Counted from the stretch's first letter, positions 11,188 to 21,480 are shown. The stretch: 64,000 nt of DNA from Chaetoderma sp. LZ-2023a (GCA_034401795.1 CM067370.1:63265254-63329253); one strand, 5' to 3'. Translations and numbers: made by a program. The notes: a model not told the origin generated them from the letters alone.

Positions 11188-13644
11188 ACAAGAGGCCCAA
11201 GGGGCTTGTGTCGCTCACCTGGAGCACCATCAACTTTTGTCAAAATTGTTGGTCGGTGGTTTAGCAGTCTTTTAAATGAGTTTGTGGACATTTTTGCAAG
11301 TGCAATATGGCCGCCAAACACACTACATTTTGATTGGCCCACGGCGCCCATGTTTTTTTGATGGATCAACTTGGAGACAAATTTCGGCCCGATACATTCA
11401 GCGGTTCTGGAGGAGTAATTTCCGTGAAAACCAGGTCATCCAAGATGGTCGCCGAACCATTTGGTCAATCAAGTCCTCTTGAACAAAACTGGCTTACCTC
11501 TTGGCCTTGATGAAGATTCCGCAAGTGGTTTCGGAGAAGATTTTTAGACATTTCCTGAAATTAACTGAAATCCAAAATGGTCACTGGGCAAATTGGCCGA
11601 TCCGGTTCATTTGAACAAACATGGATCCTTATGCCCTAAGGATGCTTCCTGCCAAATATAATTGAAATCGGCCTGGTAGTTCTCGAGAAGACATTTTAAA
11701 TTTCCGATTGCTTTAGCATGGGGGCTTTTGACGAGAAAATTATGCAAGATGGCCACCAAACCATTTATCCGACAGTTTCGAATACTCAGAATACCCAAAA
11801 ACATATACAGAACCAATTTCAGCCTCAAAATCCATCAAATAAAAAAATCCAATACGTCTGGCAAACACGCTACATTTTGATTGGCCCACGGTGGCCATGT
11901 TTTTTGACGGAGCAACTTCCCTTGAAGAAACTTTAATGGCCCTTAGTCCCTAATCATGTTTCCCAAATTTTGGCCTGATCCATTCAGCGGTTCTGGAGAA
12001 GTCGTTTTCGGGAAAACTAGATCATCCAAGATGGCTGCCGAACCATTCGGACAATCAAGTTGTCTTGACCAAACTTGGCTTACCTCTTTGCCTAGACGAG
12101 TTTCATAAGTTTTGAATCGATTCCCCAAGCCGTTTCGGAGAACGAGATTTTTATACATTTCTAAAAACCGGCCGAAATCCAAGATGGCCACAGGCCAAAT
12201 TGGCCGATCGGCTTCGTTTGAACAAAATAAAATCTCTATCCCATAAGGATGCTTCCTGGCAAATATAATTCAAATCGGGCCTGCAGTTCGCGAGAAGACA
12301 TTTTAAATTTCCCATTGCTTTAGTATGGGAGCTTTTGGCGGGAAAATGATCAACGATGGCTGCCAAACCGTTTATCCGACAGTTTCGAAAATTGCAAGTT
12401 TGAGATCAGAACACCCAACAACCTATATAAAACGAATTTCGGCCTTAAAATCGATCAAATAAAAAAAAATCCAATATGGCTGCCGAGCACACTATATTTT
12501 GATTGGTCCACCGCGGCCATGTTTTTTGGCGAATCAACTTCTCCTAAACAACCATTAATTGCCCTTAGTTGCTAATTATATATCAGAAATTTCGGCCTGA
12601 TCGCTTCAGCGGTTCTGGGGAAGAAGTTATTTTTGTGAAAACTAGGTCATCCAAGATGGCCGCTGAACCATTTGGTCAATCAAGTTCCCTTGAACAAACT
12701 TGATTCAGCGCTTACCCTAGATCATATCTCGTGAGTTTTGAATTGATCCCTTCAATGGTTTGGGAGGAGATTTTTAAAGACATTTCTAAAAATCGGCAGA
12801 AATCCAAGATGGTCGCCGGCCAAATTGGCCGATCGGGTTCGTTTGAACAAACTTGAATCTCTATGCCTTAAGAATGCTTCATGCCAAATATAATTGAAAT
12901 CGGCCCAGCAGTTCTCGAGAAGATATTTTTAATTTCCCATTGCTTTAGTATGTGAGCTTTTGGAGAGAGAATGATCCAAGATGGCCACCAAACCGTTTAT
13001 CCAACAGATTCGAAAATTGCAAATTTGAGATCAGAATAGCCAAAAACCTAAATAAAACCAATTTCGGCCTCAAAATCCATCAAATAAAATAATCCAATAT
13101 GGCCGCCAAACATGCTATATTTTGATTGGCCCACGGCAGCCATGTTTTTTTACGGATCAACTTCTCTTGAACAAACTTTACTGGCCCGTAGTCCATAATC
13201 ATATCTGCCAAATTTTGGCCTGATCCCTTCAGCGGTTCTGGAGAAGAAGTTGTTTTCGCTAAAACTAGGTTAACCAAGATGGCCGCCAAACTATTTGACC
13301 AATTAAGTTTGCTTGAACAAATTTGGTTGAGCTCTTGCCCTAGATCATATTTCATGCGGTTTCATTCAATCCCTCAAGTGGTTTCGGAGAAGATTTTTAA
13401 AGACGTTTCTAAAAATCGGCCAAAATTCAAGATGGCCGCCGGCCTAATTGGCCGATCGGCTTCATTTGAACAAACTTGGATCCCTATGCCCTAAGGATGC
13501 TTCCTGCCAAATATAATTGAAATTGGCCCAGCTGTTCTTGAGAAGTCGTTTAAAGGAAAAGTTGACGGATGGACAGACGACGGACACGCAAAGGACAGTC
13601 GCCACGACATAAGATCACTTGGCCTTTCAGGCCAGGTGAGCTAA
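11188..13644 (+). mobile_element. tandem-unit non-autonomous element, copy C1
   Basis: Starts AACAAGAGGCCCAAGGGG, then TCGCTCACCTGG, and ends with a GGCCTTTCAGGCC hairpin followed by AGGTGAGCTAA and a T. The interior is about four copies of a 600-625-bp unit; the marker TGCCAAATATAATT or a close variant occurs near 11650, 12255, 12880 and 13505. Each unit carries several CAAGATGG(C/T)(C/T)GCC motifs. Just before the 3' hairpin is a GACGGATGGACAGACGACGGACACG-type GACG/GACA-rich stretch. Short ends, tandem core, tetranucleotide tract and a 3' hairpin ending CTAA resemble bivalve pearl elements and Helentron-associated HINE elements. No transposase is encoded, so it depends on a partner. The class is inferred; the structure is directly visible. 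Confidence 0.7.
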
Positions 13645-13838
13645 TAATAGTTATATAAATTCATTAAAAAAATTAAAAACATTTAAAATACTGAAGCAGA
13701 CTTACATACGAATACTTATAAATTCACTAAGAAATTAAAATGATTAAATTACTGAAGCTGATTTAAGGACTATTCACAACAATTAATACTAGGAATAAGT
13801 TAGCTTAAAATTATAGGTGCTACAGTTTAGAAATGTAC
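13645..13838. other. intron of the SGSM-like gene
   Basis: Sequence between the tandem-unit element and the donor side of the exon ending at 13839. It is AT-rich and includes a small direct repeat of AAATTCA(C/T)TA(A)GAAATTAAAA. Confidence 0.5.
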
Positions 13839-13969
13839 CTTCTGTCAACCTCCTCCTCTTCTTGTTCATAACAGCCATTCATCAGCTGATTAGGTGTCCA
13901 TTTAATCGTCAGACCGTCCAAGGATTGGTGCAATGAGAGGTAGCCAGGTAATGGCTCCATATCTTCCTT
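13839..13969 (-). CDS. SGSM1/2: SGSM1/2-like exon (RAP-interacting region)
   Basis: Minus-strand exon of 131 nt, from an acceptor TTGCTACAG to a donor GTACAT. It encodes 43 codons plus two bases; the readable core is [16 protein letters not shown] followed by [10 protein letters not shown], which matches the SGSM1/SGSM2 family region after the RUN domain where RAP small GTPases bind. It ends in an acidic run EEEEVDR. The preceding exon ends at a codon boundary and this one begins at one, so the frame is continuous. The next family segment (a tryptophan-tyrosine-rich stretch before the TBC domain) was not found at lower coordinates, so the downstream intron is either very long or I missed a short exon. 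The donor is a non-consensus GTACAT; the exact end may shift by a few bases. Confidence 0.85.
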
Positions 13970-14594
13970 CTGTAGCAACACAATGTGAACAATGCTCTCA
14001 CTAATATTTAGTATACCTTAGCATAACTATAAGAGAAAGTGACAATGGCTTGTCATGTTACGCTATTCAGAAATCTTCCAAATCATTTCATATGAACCCA
14101 TAGACAGCTATGTGATTGGCAGAAACTGCTTCCAGGCAAATATTATATTCCTTCCATCATACTAAATATATTTTCTTCCGATCTATACTATTAAAATGAC
14201 TAAGCATGCTATACCTTACCCGTGTGCCTACATCCGATCCAACTATTTTAATGGTTAACAATGTATTGGGATTTTGCTAAAACATGTTCTCAATCATCAT
14301 AATCCTTTACAACTATATGCCAAATACAAATAAAAAGCGTTATAAGACTAAGATCTTCAAATTATACTATATCAACAAATGAAATACCGTAAGATTTGGA
14401 AATCACAGCTTTTCATTCACGACACCATATTTATGATTTAATCAAAATAAGTGATGCCTTGTTTTTAAAATTTAGTGTCACACTTGACAGACACTTCTCG
14501 TATTACGGGATAAATATATCCAAGAATTGGCTGAACATGTCATTATTTTGCATACCAATCCAATCATTATTGGTGTGACACTTGGAGGACTTAC
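13970..14594. other. SGSM-like intron
   Basis: About 625 bases between two confident exons. AT-rich; no repeat family copy noticed. Confidence 0.75.
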
Positions 14595-14732
14595 AGGCTG
14601 CACCATGACATTGTTCTTGCCATACAGGAGTGTGTTCCTTGAGTTCTGATGCAGAGATTCAACATACTCTTTGGCTGACATGTGTATACCTTTACTGCTC
14701 TCCTCACTACTCGAACTAGTATGGCGGCGAAT
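14595..14732 (-). CDS. SGSM1/2: SGSM1/2-like exon (YVESLHQNSR block)
   Basis: Exactly 46 codons between an acceptor CCTACTAG and a consensus donor GTAAGT. The peptide contains MSAKEYVESLHQNSR and LLYGKNNVMVQP, a block I recognise as strongly conserved in SGSM1 and SGSM2. Its first third (SSSEESSKG) is serine-rich and variable in the family. Both ends fall on codon boundaries and fit the neighbouring exons. Confidence 0.9.
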
Positions 14733-15046
14733 CTAGTAGGTTTACAAAATAATAAACAACAATGAATCGGATAAGGTCACATAGTTCATGAATAGAAACA
14801 TTTATTTAGCTATCAAATAACAGGTGCAAAACTCTATAGTTGTCACATAGACTCGTTTGTCAGCAATGTTAAAAGAATTGAGACAGAGACCCAGACCGAC
14901 CAGCAGACTGACTGACCTATACTATTTGTGCATGGCGACTAAAAATTAATCCTCCCTGACATGAAGAGGAAGAAGGTTGATTCCAAATGTTGTGTGCATG
15001 CATGTGTGTTTCTAAAGCAGCATTGTCGAACGCTGCTAGCCTGTTT
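14733..15046. other. SGSM-like intron, 3' part
   Basis: No repeat family copy seen; a GACAGAGACCCAGACCGACCAGC-type stretch near 14881 resembles the purine-rich tract of the tandem-unit elements but is too short to assign. Confidence 0.5.
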
Positions 15047-15655
15047 AATACTTCAATGGCTAAAGTCGATCAAGAAAATCTGAATATTTGCCTATTGAAT
15101 GGTCATTTACAGGCCAAGAGATGGTTTTTGAAAATTTAGAATTGGAACAACTTGTAATCGGAACAGGCATTCCAGTGGTAAATCTTCAAAATAGTATTCT
15201 CTTGCAGGATTCCCAGCACTTCATCAAAACAAAATTCCCTGATTTTTCCATGATATTTCCCTGAGAATTTTCCAAAATTCCATGAGAAATATTTTCACTT
15301 TAACGAAGTTGCTGGAAAGTCAAGAGGTAGTTGCAGCACAGCAACTAAGATATGGATAAAATATACAACAGCGTAGTAAGTAGCCTGTGCATACCATAAT
15401 TACAATTTATTTCCATTTTCAGTCAATGGACACAACATGGACACATGACACAAGGCGCACATACGTCAAATTGGCAAAATCTGAAAGCCTTCACTTCTGG
15501 GTCATTGTCAAATTCCCTGAGTTTTCCCTGATTTTGGTGGGTTTCTCAAGGATTTCCCTGATTTCCAGAGTGGCTGGGAAACCTGTCTTGGCCTACAAAT
15601 GGACATTCCTCTGAACCGCTGAAGAAGGCAGTTTTGGGCAGCTTGAGCATTCAAT
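15047..15655. repeat. family A hairpin split by an insertion
   Basis: The left arm (about 15047-15204) and the right tail (15586-15655) of one family A copy are separated by a 381-bp element. Left-arm marks are CATTTACAGGCCAAGAGATG and GGAACAGGCATTCCAGTGG. The right side continues with TGGCCTACAAATGGACATTC and ends CATTCAATGGTTAA. Joining the pieces restores the usual order. Confidence 0.8.
15205..15585. mobile_element. 381-bp non-autonomous DNA element nested in family A
   Basis: Starts CAGGATTCCCAGC and ends GCTGGGAAACCTG, giving inverted termini of about 13 bp with one or two mismatches. It is bounded by TCTTG at 15200-15204 and 15586-15590. The interior repeats the motif TTCCCTGA(T/G)TTTTCC in several places and has no transposase. 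The ends are CAGG-type, as in several hAT-like families, but the visible duplication is 5 bp rather than 8, so the superfamily is left open. Confidence 0.7.
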
Positions 15656-16191
15656 GGTTAATGACTCCTCGGCAGATAAAGCTAACTCTCCTCAAAACAA
15701 AGTTCTTCCTTCACAGAAGGAAACATATCTGTATACAGCAGGCGGATGAGGACATGCCGGTACAGATGTGAAAGCTCTACTACCAGAAGTGATGCCCCTT
15801 ATAGCTGGAAGTGCTATTTATTTGCTAACTATCTGGGTACCTGTGTGGATGCCTATCCTCAGAATTAGCATGACTGTGGGCAGACCTGTACTAATGGAAG
15901 ACCTATACTGGCAATCTATATAACACTCATGACAGTAGAGTGCATGCAAAACATGTGTGGATGTTGGGTGAAGCAGTTATACGCATACAGTGAAATATGG
16001 GTGCAGGTTTTGACTAAAACGTCTTGCTGTCTTAAGTCAACCTATTTGCAAAATACTTCACAGAATTTCTTACATCTTAAAGAATTTGTTGTATCCGATG
16101 CAAACGTTGGATGATTGTACATAAGGTTGATGGAACAAGCATGCGATTGACTAAGCTCATTATGCATTGGAACAGAAGTGTAGATACAAAC
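15656..16191. other. SGSM-like intron
   Basis: Intron between the nested repeat and the next upstream exon. No further element identified. Confidence 0.6.
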
Positions 16192-16349
16192 CTGCAGACC
16201 AGGCCGCTTTGGTGATCCTGGTCCCGTTATATGAGCAGTGCTGTGCGTACTGTGGATTCGATGTCTCTGAACAAGTTCATCCGCTGGTGGATCTGTCCAC
16301 CAGTGATCCGGCGTTTTCATCTTACTGTAGTCCAGCGCACATGGACCAA
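16192..16349 (-). CDS. SGSM1/2: SGSM1/2-like exon (post-RUN linker)
   Basis: 158 nt from acceptor TTTCATCTACAG to donor GTTTGT. The two leading bases complete a valine codon with the last G of the upstream exon. The peptide reads [16 protein letters not shown], then [15 protein letters not shown], which is the family block that directly follows the RUN domain in SGSM1/2. The last third ([11 protein letters not shown]) is a proline-rich linker. It ends at a codon boundary. Confidence 0.92.
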
Positions 16350-16600
16350 CTGTAGATGAAAGCAATATTGTATAACTTAGGCGCTTACTTGTAACATGTG
16401 AGAATGAAGATTTTTGTTATCAGAGAAATGGCTATCTCTAGCCATCACAGGAAAGAAAATGTATTTCCACAAACAAGAGCAACTGTGGAGTTGCCCTCTA
16501 AAAATGTCATTCACATTAATTAAGCATTTAAAGAAATTCACTCTTCTTTTCACATAACTGGATATACACTATTATAAATGAGATTTAACCCTTTATGACT
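16350..16600. other. SGSM-like intron
   Basis: AT-rich intron sequence upstream of the exon acceptor; includes the pyrimidine-containing acceptor region immediately next to 16350. Confidence 0.55.
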
Positions 16601-16609
16601 TGAAATCCC

Positions 16610-17000
16610 AATGGAGAAATCCAGTTTCAGCTATGCACCGCCCATCTATAGCTAACCTCCACCCACGATTTGCACATGTTTGGATTGATCGATCCCTGCA
16701 CTCTCTGAATCTCAATTTCCAGAAAACTATATAGGTAAGCTGTTGAATATTTTGAAACTAATTTGACTGGGTGCTGTTGCTGCCAGGCAACAACAGCACC
16801 CAGTCAAATTAGTTTCAAAATATTCAACAATGTTTATTAAATAGTAAAGCATCTGACATACAATTCATATGACTTGACAGACTATTAAGCGTTTGTGATA
16901 AACTATATTACATCATTCATGACATAATTGATTAGGACATCAGCCTACATGTGACGTAGTTCAGTATGACATCATGTGATTGCCTGAGAAATTGGATTCA
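16610..17000. repeat. family B element, most complete copy
   Basis: Reference copy. It has a left flank (CAGCTATGCACCGCCCATCT, then TTGGATTGATCGATCC and CCAGAAAACTATATAGGTAAG) and a near-perfect palindrome at 16740-16830. The palindrome arms are about 42 bp, starting TGTTGAATATTTTGAAACTA and meeting at TGCCAGGCA. A tail follows with TTAAATAGTAAAG, ACATACAATTCATATGACTTG, CATTCATGACATAATTG and GTGACGTAG. Other copies match different parts of this order, so the mobile unit is probably at least 390 bp. Confidence 0.85.
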
Positions 17001-17019
17001 TCAATTTTAAGACAGTCAT

Positions 17020-17107
17020 AGAGTAAATATTTTGTAACTAATTTGACTGGACACAGTTGCGGCCATAGGCAGTTCCCCGTTAAATTAATTTCAAAATATT
17101 CACCATA
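17020..17107. repeat. family B hairpin, second copy next to 16740
   Basis: Arms GAGTAAATATTTTGTAACTA and the near complement TTAATTTCAAAATATTCACC around GCCATAGGC. It lies at the end of the tail of the previous copy and is more diverged. Confidence 0.75.
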
Positions 17108-17514
17108 ACATTCCATAAAACAGAAAGAATTGTACACTTCTGGGGAGTGAGGGTTAAAGGGTGAGGTCTTAATCTGATGAGATAAACATAGTTTATGAAC
17201 GAATGGAACCAATGCTCCATTTTGGATATCATCTAGTTGAAGGTTGTGTCTGAAATAACTTGTGTGCCAATATTTTTATCATAGCTGGTTTCAGCCACAT
17301 ACATACAAAATATGTGTTGGTGTCAGATGTGGACAGGTATACTTATGCGGCCGAGAGTTGGGTCTAGAGGGAAATTATACTTGAACAATATAAATATTGT
17401 ATTTGAAGACACTATAATATATTCATTCCTTCCAAATTTTAGCGACAGCTAAAAGCAACAATGAACTTTGTCAACCAAATTTCTTTTCTGAATTACCCAT
17501 GTGGTATAGTTTTG
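17108..17514. other. SGSM-like intron
   Basis: No repeat family copy or exon noticed. Confidence 0.45.
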
Positions 17515-17746
17515 GCCCTGGTCAAGCCGCCAAAACTGGCATCTGCAGTGGTCTTGAGAAATGTCCATTTGCAGGCCAAGAGAAGTCTATTTACGAAAAT
17601 TTATGACTAGAACGCCTGGCTCGATAACAGAGCCAGTCATTCCAGTGGTAAATTTTCAAAAATACTCCTCTCTTGGCCGGCACATGGACATTAAATATGC
17701 AAATTTTTTTATTTCCTTGACCAAATCTGACCATTAAAGGGTTAAG
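17515..17746. repeat. family A hairpin
   Basis: Left end GGTCAAGCCGCCAAAACTGG, central stem GGCTCGATAACAGAGCC near 17620, right end ACCATTAAAGGGTTAAGG. It is in the opposite orientation to the 4693 copy, with the CTGCAGTGGTCTTGAG extension on the left. Confidence 0.8.
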
Positions 17747-18135
17747 GAGCCAGCACAATGGTTGGAATTATTATCATATTTGATCTTCCACATTGAGCCC
17801 AATGTAAACGTCATCTGGAAATTCGCAATCATATGGTCAACTCGCATTTATAACAATTTTATTTGTATTGATATTTTACATTTTGACCCTGTGTTCCGGA
17901 CTTCTAGGTGGTTGATGCAAAGAAAAATGGCATCTAACATAAATTTGTATGAATTCCAGCATTTTCGGAGGAGATAGTGCAATGGAACGAATTTGAATGA
18001 TATTTGACCCCCTGCCCTGACCCCCAGAGGGTGGAGCCAAATATAAATGTTTATCAGCCATCATATGCATACATCTAACAAATTGGGTTAAATTTGAAGG
18101 ATGCGAGTGCATGAAGAAGATGTCAATGAACTCAC
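17747..18135. other. SGSM-like intron next to the RUN-end exon
   Basis: Contains two similar stretches near 17880-17945 and 17995-18060 (TTTTGACCCTGTG / ATTTGACCCCCTG, each followed by a GGTGG(A/T)(G/T)... segment), suggesting a degenerate tandem unit of about 120 bp. No coding signal. Confidence 0.45.
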
Positions 18136-18203
18136 CCAGCAACGACGCAACAATGGGTCCATCAACAGCATCAGCAATAAGAGCATCAGCATCATAGTAT
18201 TTG
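18136..18203 (-). CDS. SGSM1/2: SGSM1/2-like exon (end of RUN domain)
   Basis: 68-nt exon from acceptor TTTTCTTTAG to consensus donor GTGAGT. The first base completes a serine codon with the upstream exon and the last base starts the valine codon shared with the downstream one. The 22 whole codons read KYYDADALIADAVDG then PIVASLL, the family sequence that closes the RUN domain. The acceptor has a clear poly-pyrimidine tract. Confidence 0.92.
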
Positions 18204-18895
18204 CTAAAGAAAACAGAAAAAAATGGCATAGATATTAGACAAAACATGCATGTGTAAACATATGCGTGAGCACGCACACATGTATATACACCCATCCATG
18301 CATATAAATGCACACACATAGATGCAAGCACGCGGCGCACCCCCCCCCGCACGCGCGCACACACACAATAAAAATGCATGTGCATGCACGCACACAACCA
18401 CAAATCCAATAGGCACACAAAGAATCTGACAGTAATCATTCATTTTATGCATGAAAATAAATTTTGGTGATGATTTAGCGGAAATTTAACTGCAGATATG
18501 GAGGTTATATATGCTGGTTATATAGCACTGGCTCAATGAAAATGCATCGATTTGTTGATATTTTATGGATGGGCTCATAGGGTTGAAAATACTAGCATAC
18601 TAAATGTAGCAGAAATCCATCAAGCCATTCTCATTTTATTGTCAATAAATCGCTAAAAGCCAATTTCCATCTTCCAAGAGCCCATGTGCAAGGAATGGTG
18701 CCAAATCAATAAACAATATAAATAGATATTGCCTTCAAAATGATGTTCGCATCCATGGATTAAATCAGACAGATGGATGTACATAGAGATTACTATACAG
18801 CTTGAAAACAACAAAACCCATGTTTCCCATGGCATTTAAATTTTGGACATCCCAGGAACACCACACCCTACAGTCTAGGGGTACCAAGCTGAAAT
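18204..18895. other. SGSM-like intron with simple repeats
   Basis: Intron 5' of the 68-nt exon in gene sense. At 18255-18370 it is low-complexity: interspersed CA, CACG and a run of ten C (about 18339-18349). Long minus-strand frames here are products of the low complexity. Confidence 0.6.
18255..18370. repeat. CA/CG-rich simple repeat
   Basis: Alternating purine-pyrimidine sequence with CACACACA, CACGCGCGCACAC and a C10 run. Interrupted, so probably old; it could adopt Z-form DNA. Confidence 0.75.
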
Positions 18896-19217
18896 CCCCC
18901 AACAGACCCCCCTTTAGTGGGTTGGTCTGTAGTTTTTTTAACCACTATAAAAACATCCATTACTGTTCAATCACTACTTGCTAAATCAAATATCTGCATT
19001 TAGCTATCAGAATAAAATTTTTATGCTCGCTTACATACTCCCTAATGCCAATACCATCACCATGTAGACCCTCAACCAGGCTTCTGGTAGAGGGACCCCC
19101 TGCATTAGCCTTACAATAGACTGGCACCAGTCTGTACACACTCCTTGGTGACGCCTGTCACTAAGCACGCTCGCGCATGCGCAGTAGGTCCCAAATGTGA
19201 AAACTGATTCACTTTTC
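18896..19217 (-). repeat. right inverted terminal repeat of the DIRS-type element
   Basis: The inner 270 bp (about 18950-19217) are the reverse complement of 25859-26130 with only two or three mismatches, one at the AAAATTTTT/AAAAATTTT centre and one in CATTA(C/T)(T/C)GTTC. The outermost part (18896-18950, CCCCCAACAGACCCCCC onward) is instead complementary to the internal region at 19300-19367. Confidence 0.9.
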
Positions 19218-19287
19218 TAAATTTAAGTGCCATATATCCAGAATAGATTCTCAAATCAATACACAGCGGGGTGGCTGAGGCCGGGTC

Positions 19288-19420
19288 GTAGTGATTGAAT
19301 GGTAAGTATGTTTTTATAGTGGTTAATAAGACTACAGACCAACCCACTAAAGGGGGGTCTGTTGGGGGTTGTTATTACACCACAAAAACATCCATTACCG
19401 TTCAATCACTACTTGCTAAA
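19288..19420 (-). repeat. internal complementary region (ICR) of the DIRS-type element
   Basis: In plus-strand order, 19288-19367 is the inverted copy of the right outer end (18896-18977; about 90 percent over 80 bp) and 19367-19420 is the inverted copy of the left outer end (26092-26143). The two meet at GTTGGGGGTTGTTATTAC, so the ICR holds the two element ends joined head to tail. In DIRS-1 this region templates circle formation. Here it sits between the recombinase and the right ITR, the same place as in DIRS-1. Confidence 0.88.
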
Positions 19421-19719
19421 CCCGTAGATTTAGTCAGTGTCCCACTACGAAACTTTGGTGGGAGATTTGAGAATCCATAAGCAAGGATAAAAATCAAACA
19501 AAAGATAACCAAATGTTAATAACATAACATAATGGTGCATCTTAATCAATCACACAGTGATTATCAAACAAGGATTTCTTTAAACTTAAAGAAATAAATA
19601 AAAATCAAAGAACAACTCACACCATTACATGCAGACGCACGGTCGTAACGAAAATGGTGCGATGTGCTTGGTAAATGGTCTTCAGCCTTTTTAGTTAAAA
19701 TCATAAAGTTCCTAAAAAA

Positions 19720-20765
19720 AGGAAGCTGCTGTGCTCTGGTCTTTTAAATAAAAAGTAGTAAAAGTAGACTCGGATTTCCATCCTGTAACTTGCATAACTT
19801 CGTCTAAAGAAGGGCCAGCAAAAAGGGCAAAAGAGGTAGCCATCCCTCTAATGACATGAGCTTTAATGTGAATGGTCTCACAAATCCATCTGGGAATAGA
19901 CGCCCTAGAGACTGGACTGGCTAACCCCTCCTCATACGGAACCCAGAAAAGGGACAGATCGGATATCTAAAAATCAGAACGACGCTTATAAACTTTTGGA
20001 GCTCTGACAGGACACCAAAATCTGTCAGCCGGAGAAAAGGAGGTTAAAGATTGTAAAATAATTGGCTTAGCTGGATAACGGATTGATTGAGTCTTTGATA
20101 AAAAATCCCGTCAAGGATATAAGACCAGACCGTCCCCAAATTCGATAAACCTATCCTTTTCAGCGGAGAAAACATGGATTTCGGATCGTCTTCTAGCAGA
20201 AGCAGATGCAATTAGAAAAACGGTCTTAAAAGTTAAAAGATTCAAGCTAATCGTAGAGATAGGTTGGAAATGATGACCTGCCCAAAAACCTGAAGAACCA
20301 GAGCCAAGTTCCAGGAAGGCAAAGGTTTAACACCTGGAGGACAAATATTACCTAAACCTCTGATCAAAAGATTAAGAACCATAGTATCTTCAACTTCAGC
20401 GTTCAACAAACAAGGAAGAGAAGATGCAAAAGAAAATCTATATCCTCTTACAGTGTTAGCAGACAGATGTAGAGTCGAACAGATAAGATAAAGAGTCTAA
20501 CACCAGGGAAATAAAAACAGAATCAGGCACGAGACCTTGATCTGAACACCATTCTCCAAAAATCTTAAGCCGACCCTTGTAAACTCTTCGAGACGACTCC
20601 CTCCTGGCAGAATCGAAGATTTCCTGAGATCTTGTAGAAACTTTATTCTCAAGGATCGAGCACTCGATATACTCCAAACGCACAGACTTAAGATTCCTGG
20701 GTTTGGATGATGGTAGGTACTAGAAGATCGAGAAGGTCTACAAACCAGATCCGTATTGGCCAAAA
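19720..20765 (-). pseudogene. tyrosine recombinase of the DIRS-type element (broken)
   Basis: Minus-strand reading recovers a near full-length recombinase in pieces. The N-terminal SAM-like part is at 20683-20456 (STRSQEIFDSARRESS, RVYKGRLKIFGEWC). The middle follows as LSANTVRGYRF and LPSWNLALVLQVF. Near 20200 is the first catalytic arginine context, ASARRRSEIHV. The C-terminal part has AHVIRGMATSFALFAG with the H-x-x-R pair near 19850, then VTGWKSESTFTTFYLKD with the W and the nucleophile tyrosine near 19748. Thus R, H, R, W and Y are all still present. The frame is broken by two in-frame stops (after VLYP and after RRSDF) and at least two frameshifts, so no functional protein can be made from this copy. 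The enzyme would integrate circular cDNA. Confidence 0.88.
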
Positions 20766-20884
20766 GGGAACTATTAACAAGATCTCGCAGATCTGGTCCC
20801 TGACTTTCTTCATAACCAAAAGAAATCAGGATTGTGGGAGGGAACGCCTAAGCGAAGATTCCTGACCAGGACTGAGACAGGGCG

Positions 20885-21080
20885 TCCACAGCTCACGCAC
20901 GAGACCATTGGTCCGCAAGAAAACTCAGACAGCCTGGGACATGAGTGGACACTAGGAAAATTTGATTCATGCGACACCACATGAGGAGGTTCCACACTTC
21001 CAAGTACAGGAGACGACTTTGTGCCCCCCGGCCTGTTGATATAAGAGACTACTGTCGAATTGTCCGATCGAATCGAGAAC
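20885..21080 (-). pseudogene. RNase H domain of the DIRS-type element (frameshifted)
   Basis: Minus-strand frame shows SDNSTVVSYINRPGGTKS, the DIRS/Ty3-type RNase H block with the catalytic aspartate in SDN. After a frameshift near 21010 a second frame continues LYLEVWNLLMWC and LVSTHVPGCLSFLADQWSR, matching the family's W-x-W-C and H-x-P-G...A-D...S-R region. A TGA follows SRA. Confidence 0.85.
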
Positions 21081-21179
21081 TAGAGACCCTTAACCTGACT
21101 GTCCGAAAGGGGAGACATGAAAGATAAAATCTGGGCAACCAGACATGTCGCAAAAAGATTGGATCTAGTGACATCCCAA

Positions 21180-21480
21180 GAAAAACTCGATCCTCCTAAA
21201 AATGAAAGAAAACCCCATGGCAATGACTGAACGAATCGAGATTTAGATGCCTATCAGACAATCCAACCAATGAACAGAAGCCTGGATTTACTTTCCAAAG
21301 AAGAGCCTCTTCTTAGACTCCTTGACAAGCATAGAAGACAACAACCCCTCTAAAGCTAATAGCTTCTGATTAGAAGGAACAGAAGACCATTTGGAAGGAG
21401 ACTGCAGAGAAGGGTTCTAGATCCAAGAATATCTGGCCCTTTTGATAAGGGCCGCCCTTAAAGATGTGGCAAACTTACTC
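21180..21480 (-). pseudogene. RT thumb/connection remnant of the DIRS-type element
   Basis: Minus frames read NQKLLALEGLLSSMLVKESK, then GFCSLVGLSDRHLNLDSFSH, which resembles the stretch between the RT palm and RNase H in DIRS polyproteins. A palm domain with a Y-x-D-D box was not found by eye at higher coordinates, so the catalytic core appears deleted or beyond recognition. Confidence 0.6.

Noticed and set aside
17876-18452. Long minus-strand frames over the CA/CG repeat
   Set aside because: The 187-codon frame is mostly low-complexity translation of a microsatellite; only the 68-nt exon at 18136-18203 inside it is real coding sequence, as shown by splice sites and phase.
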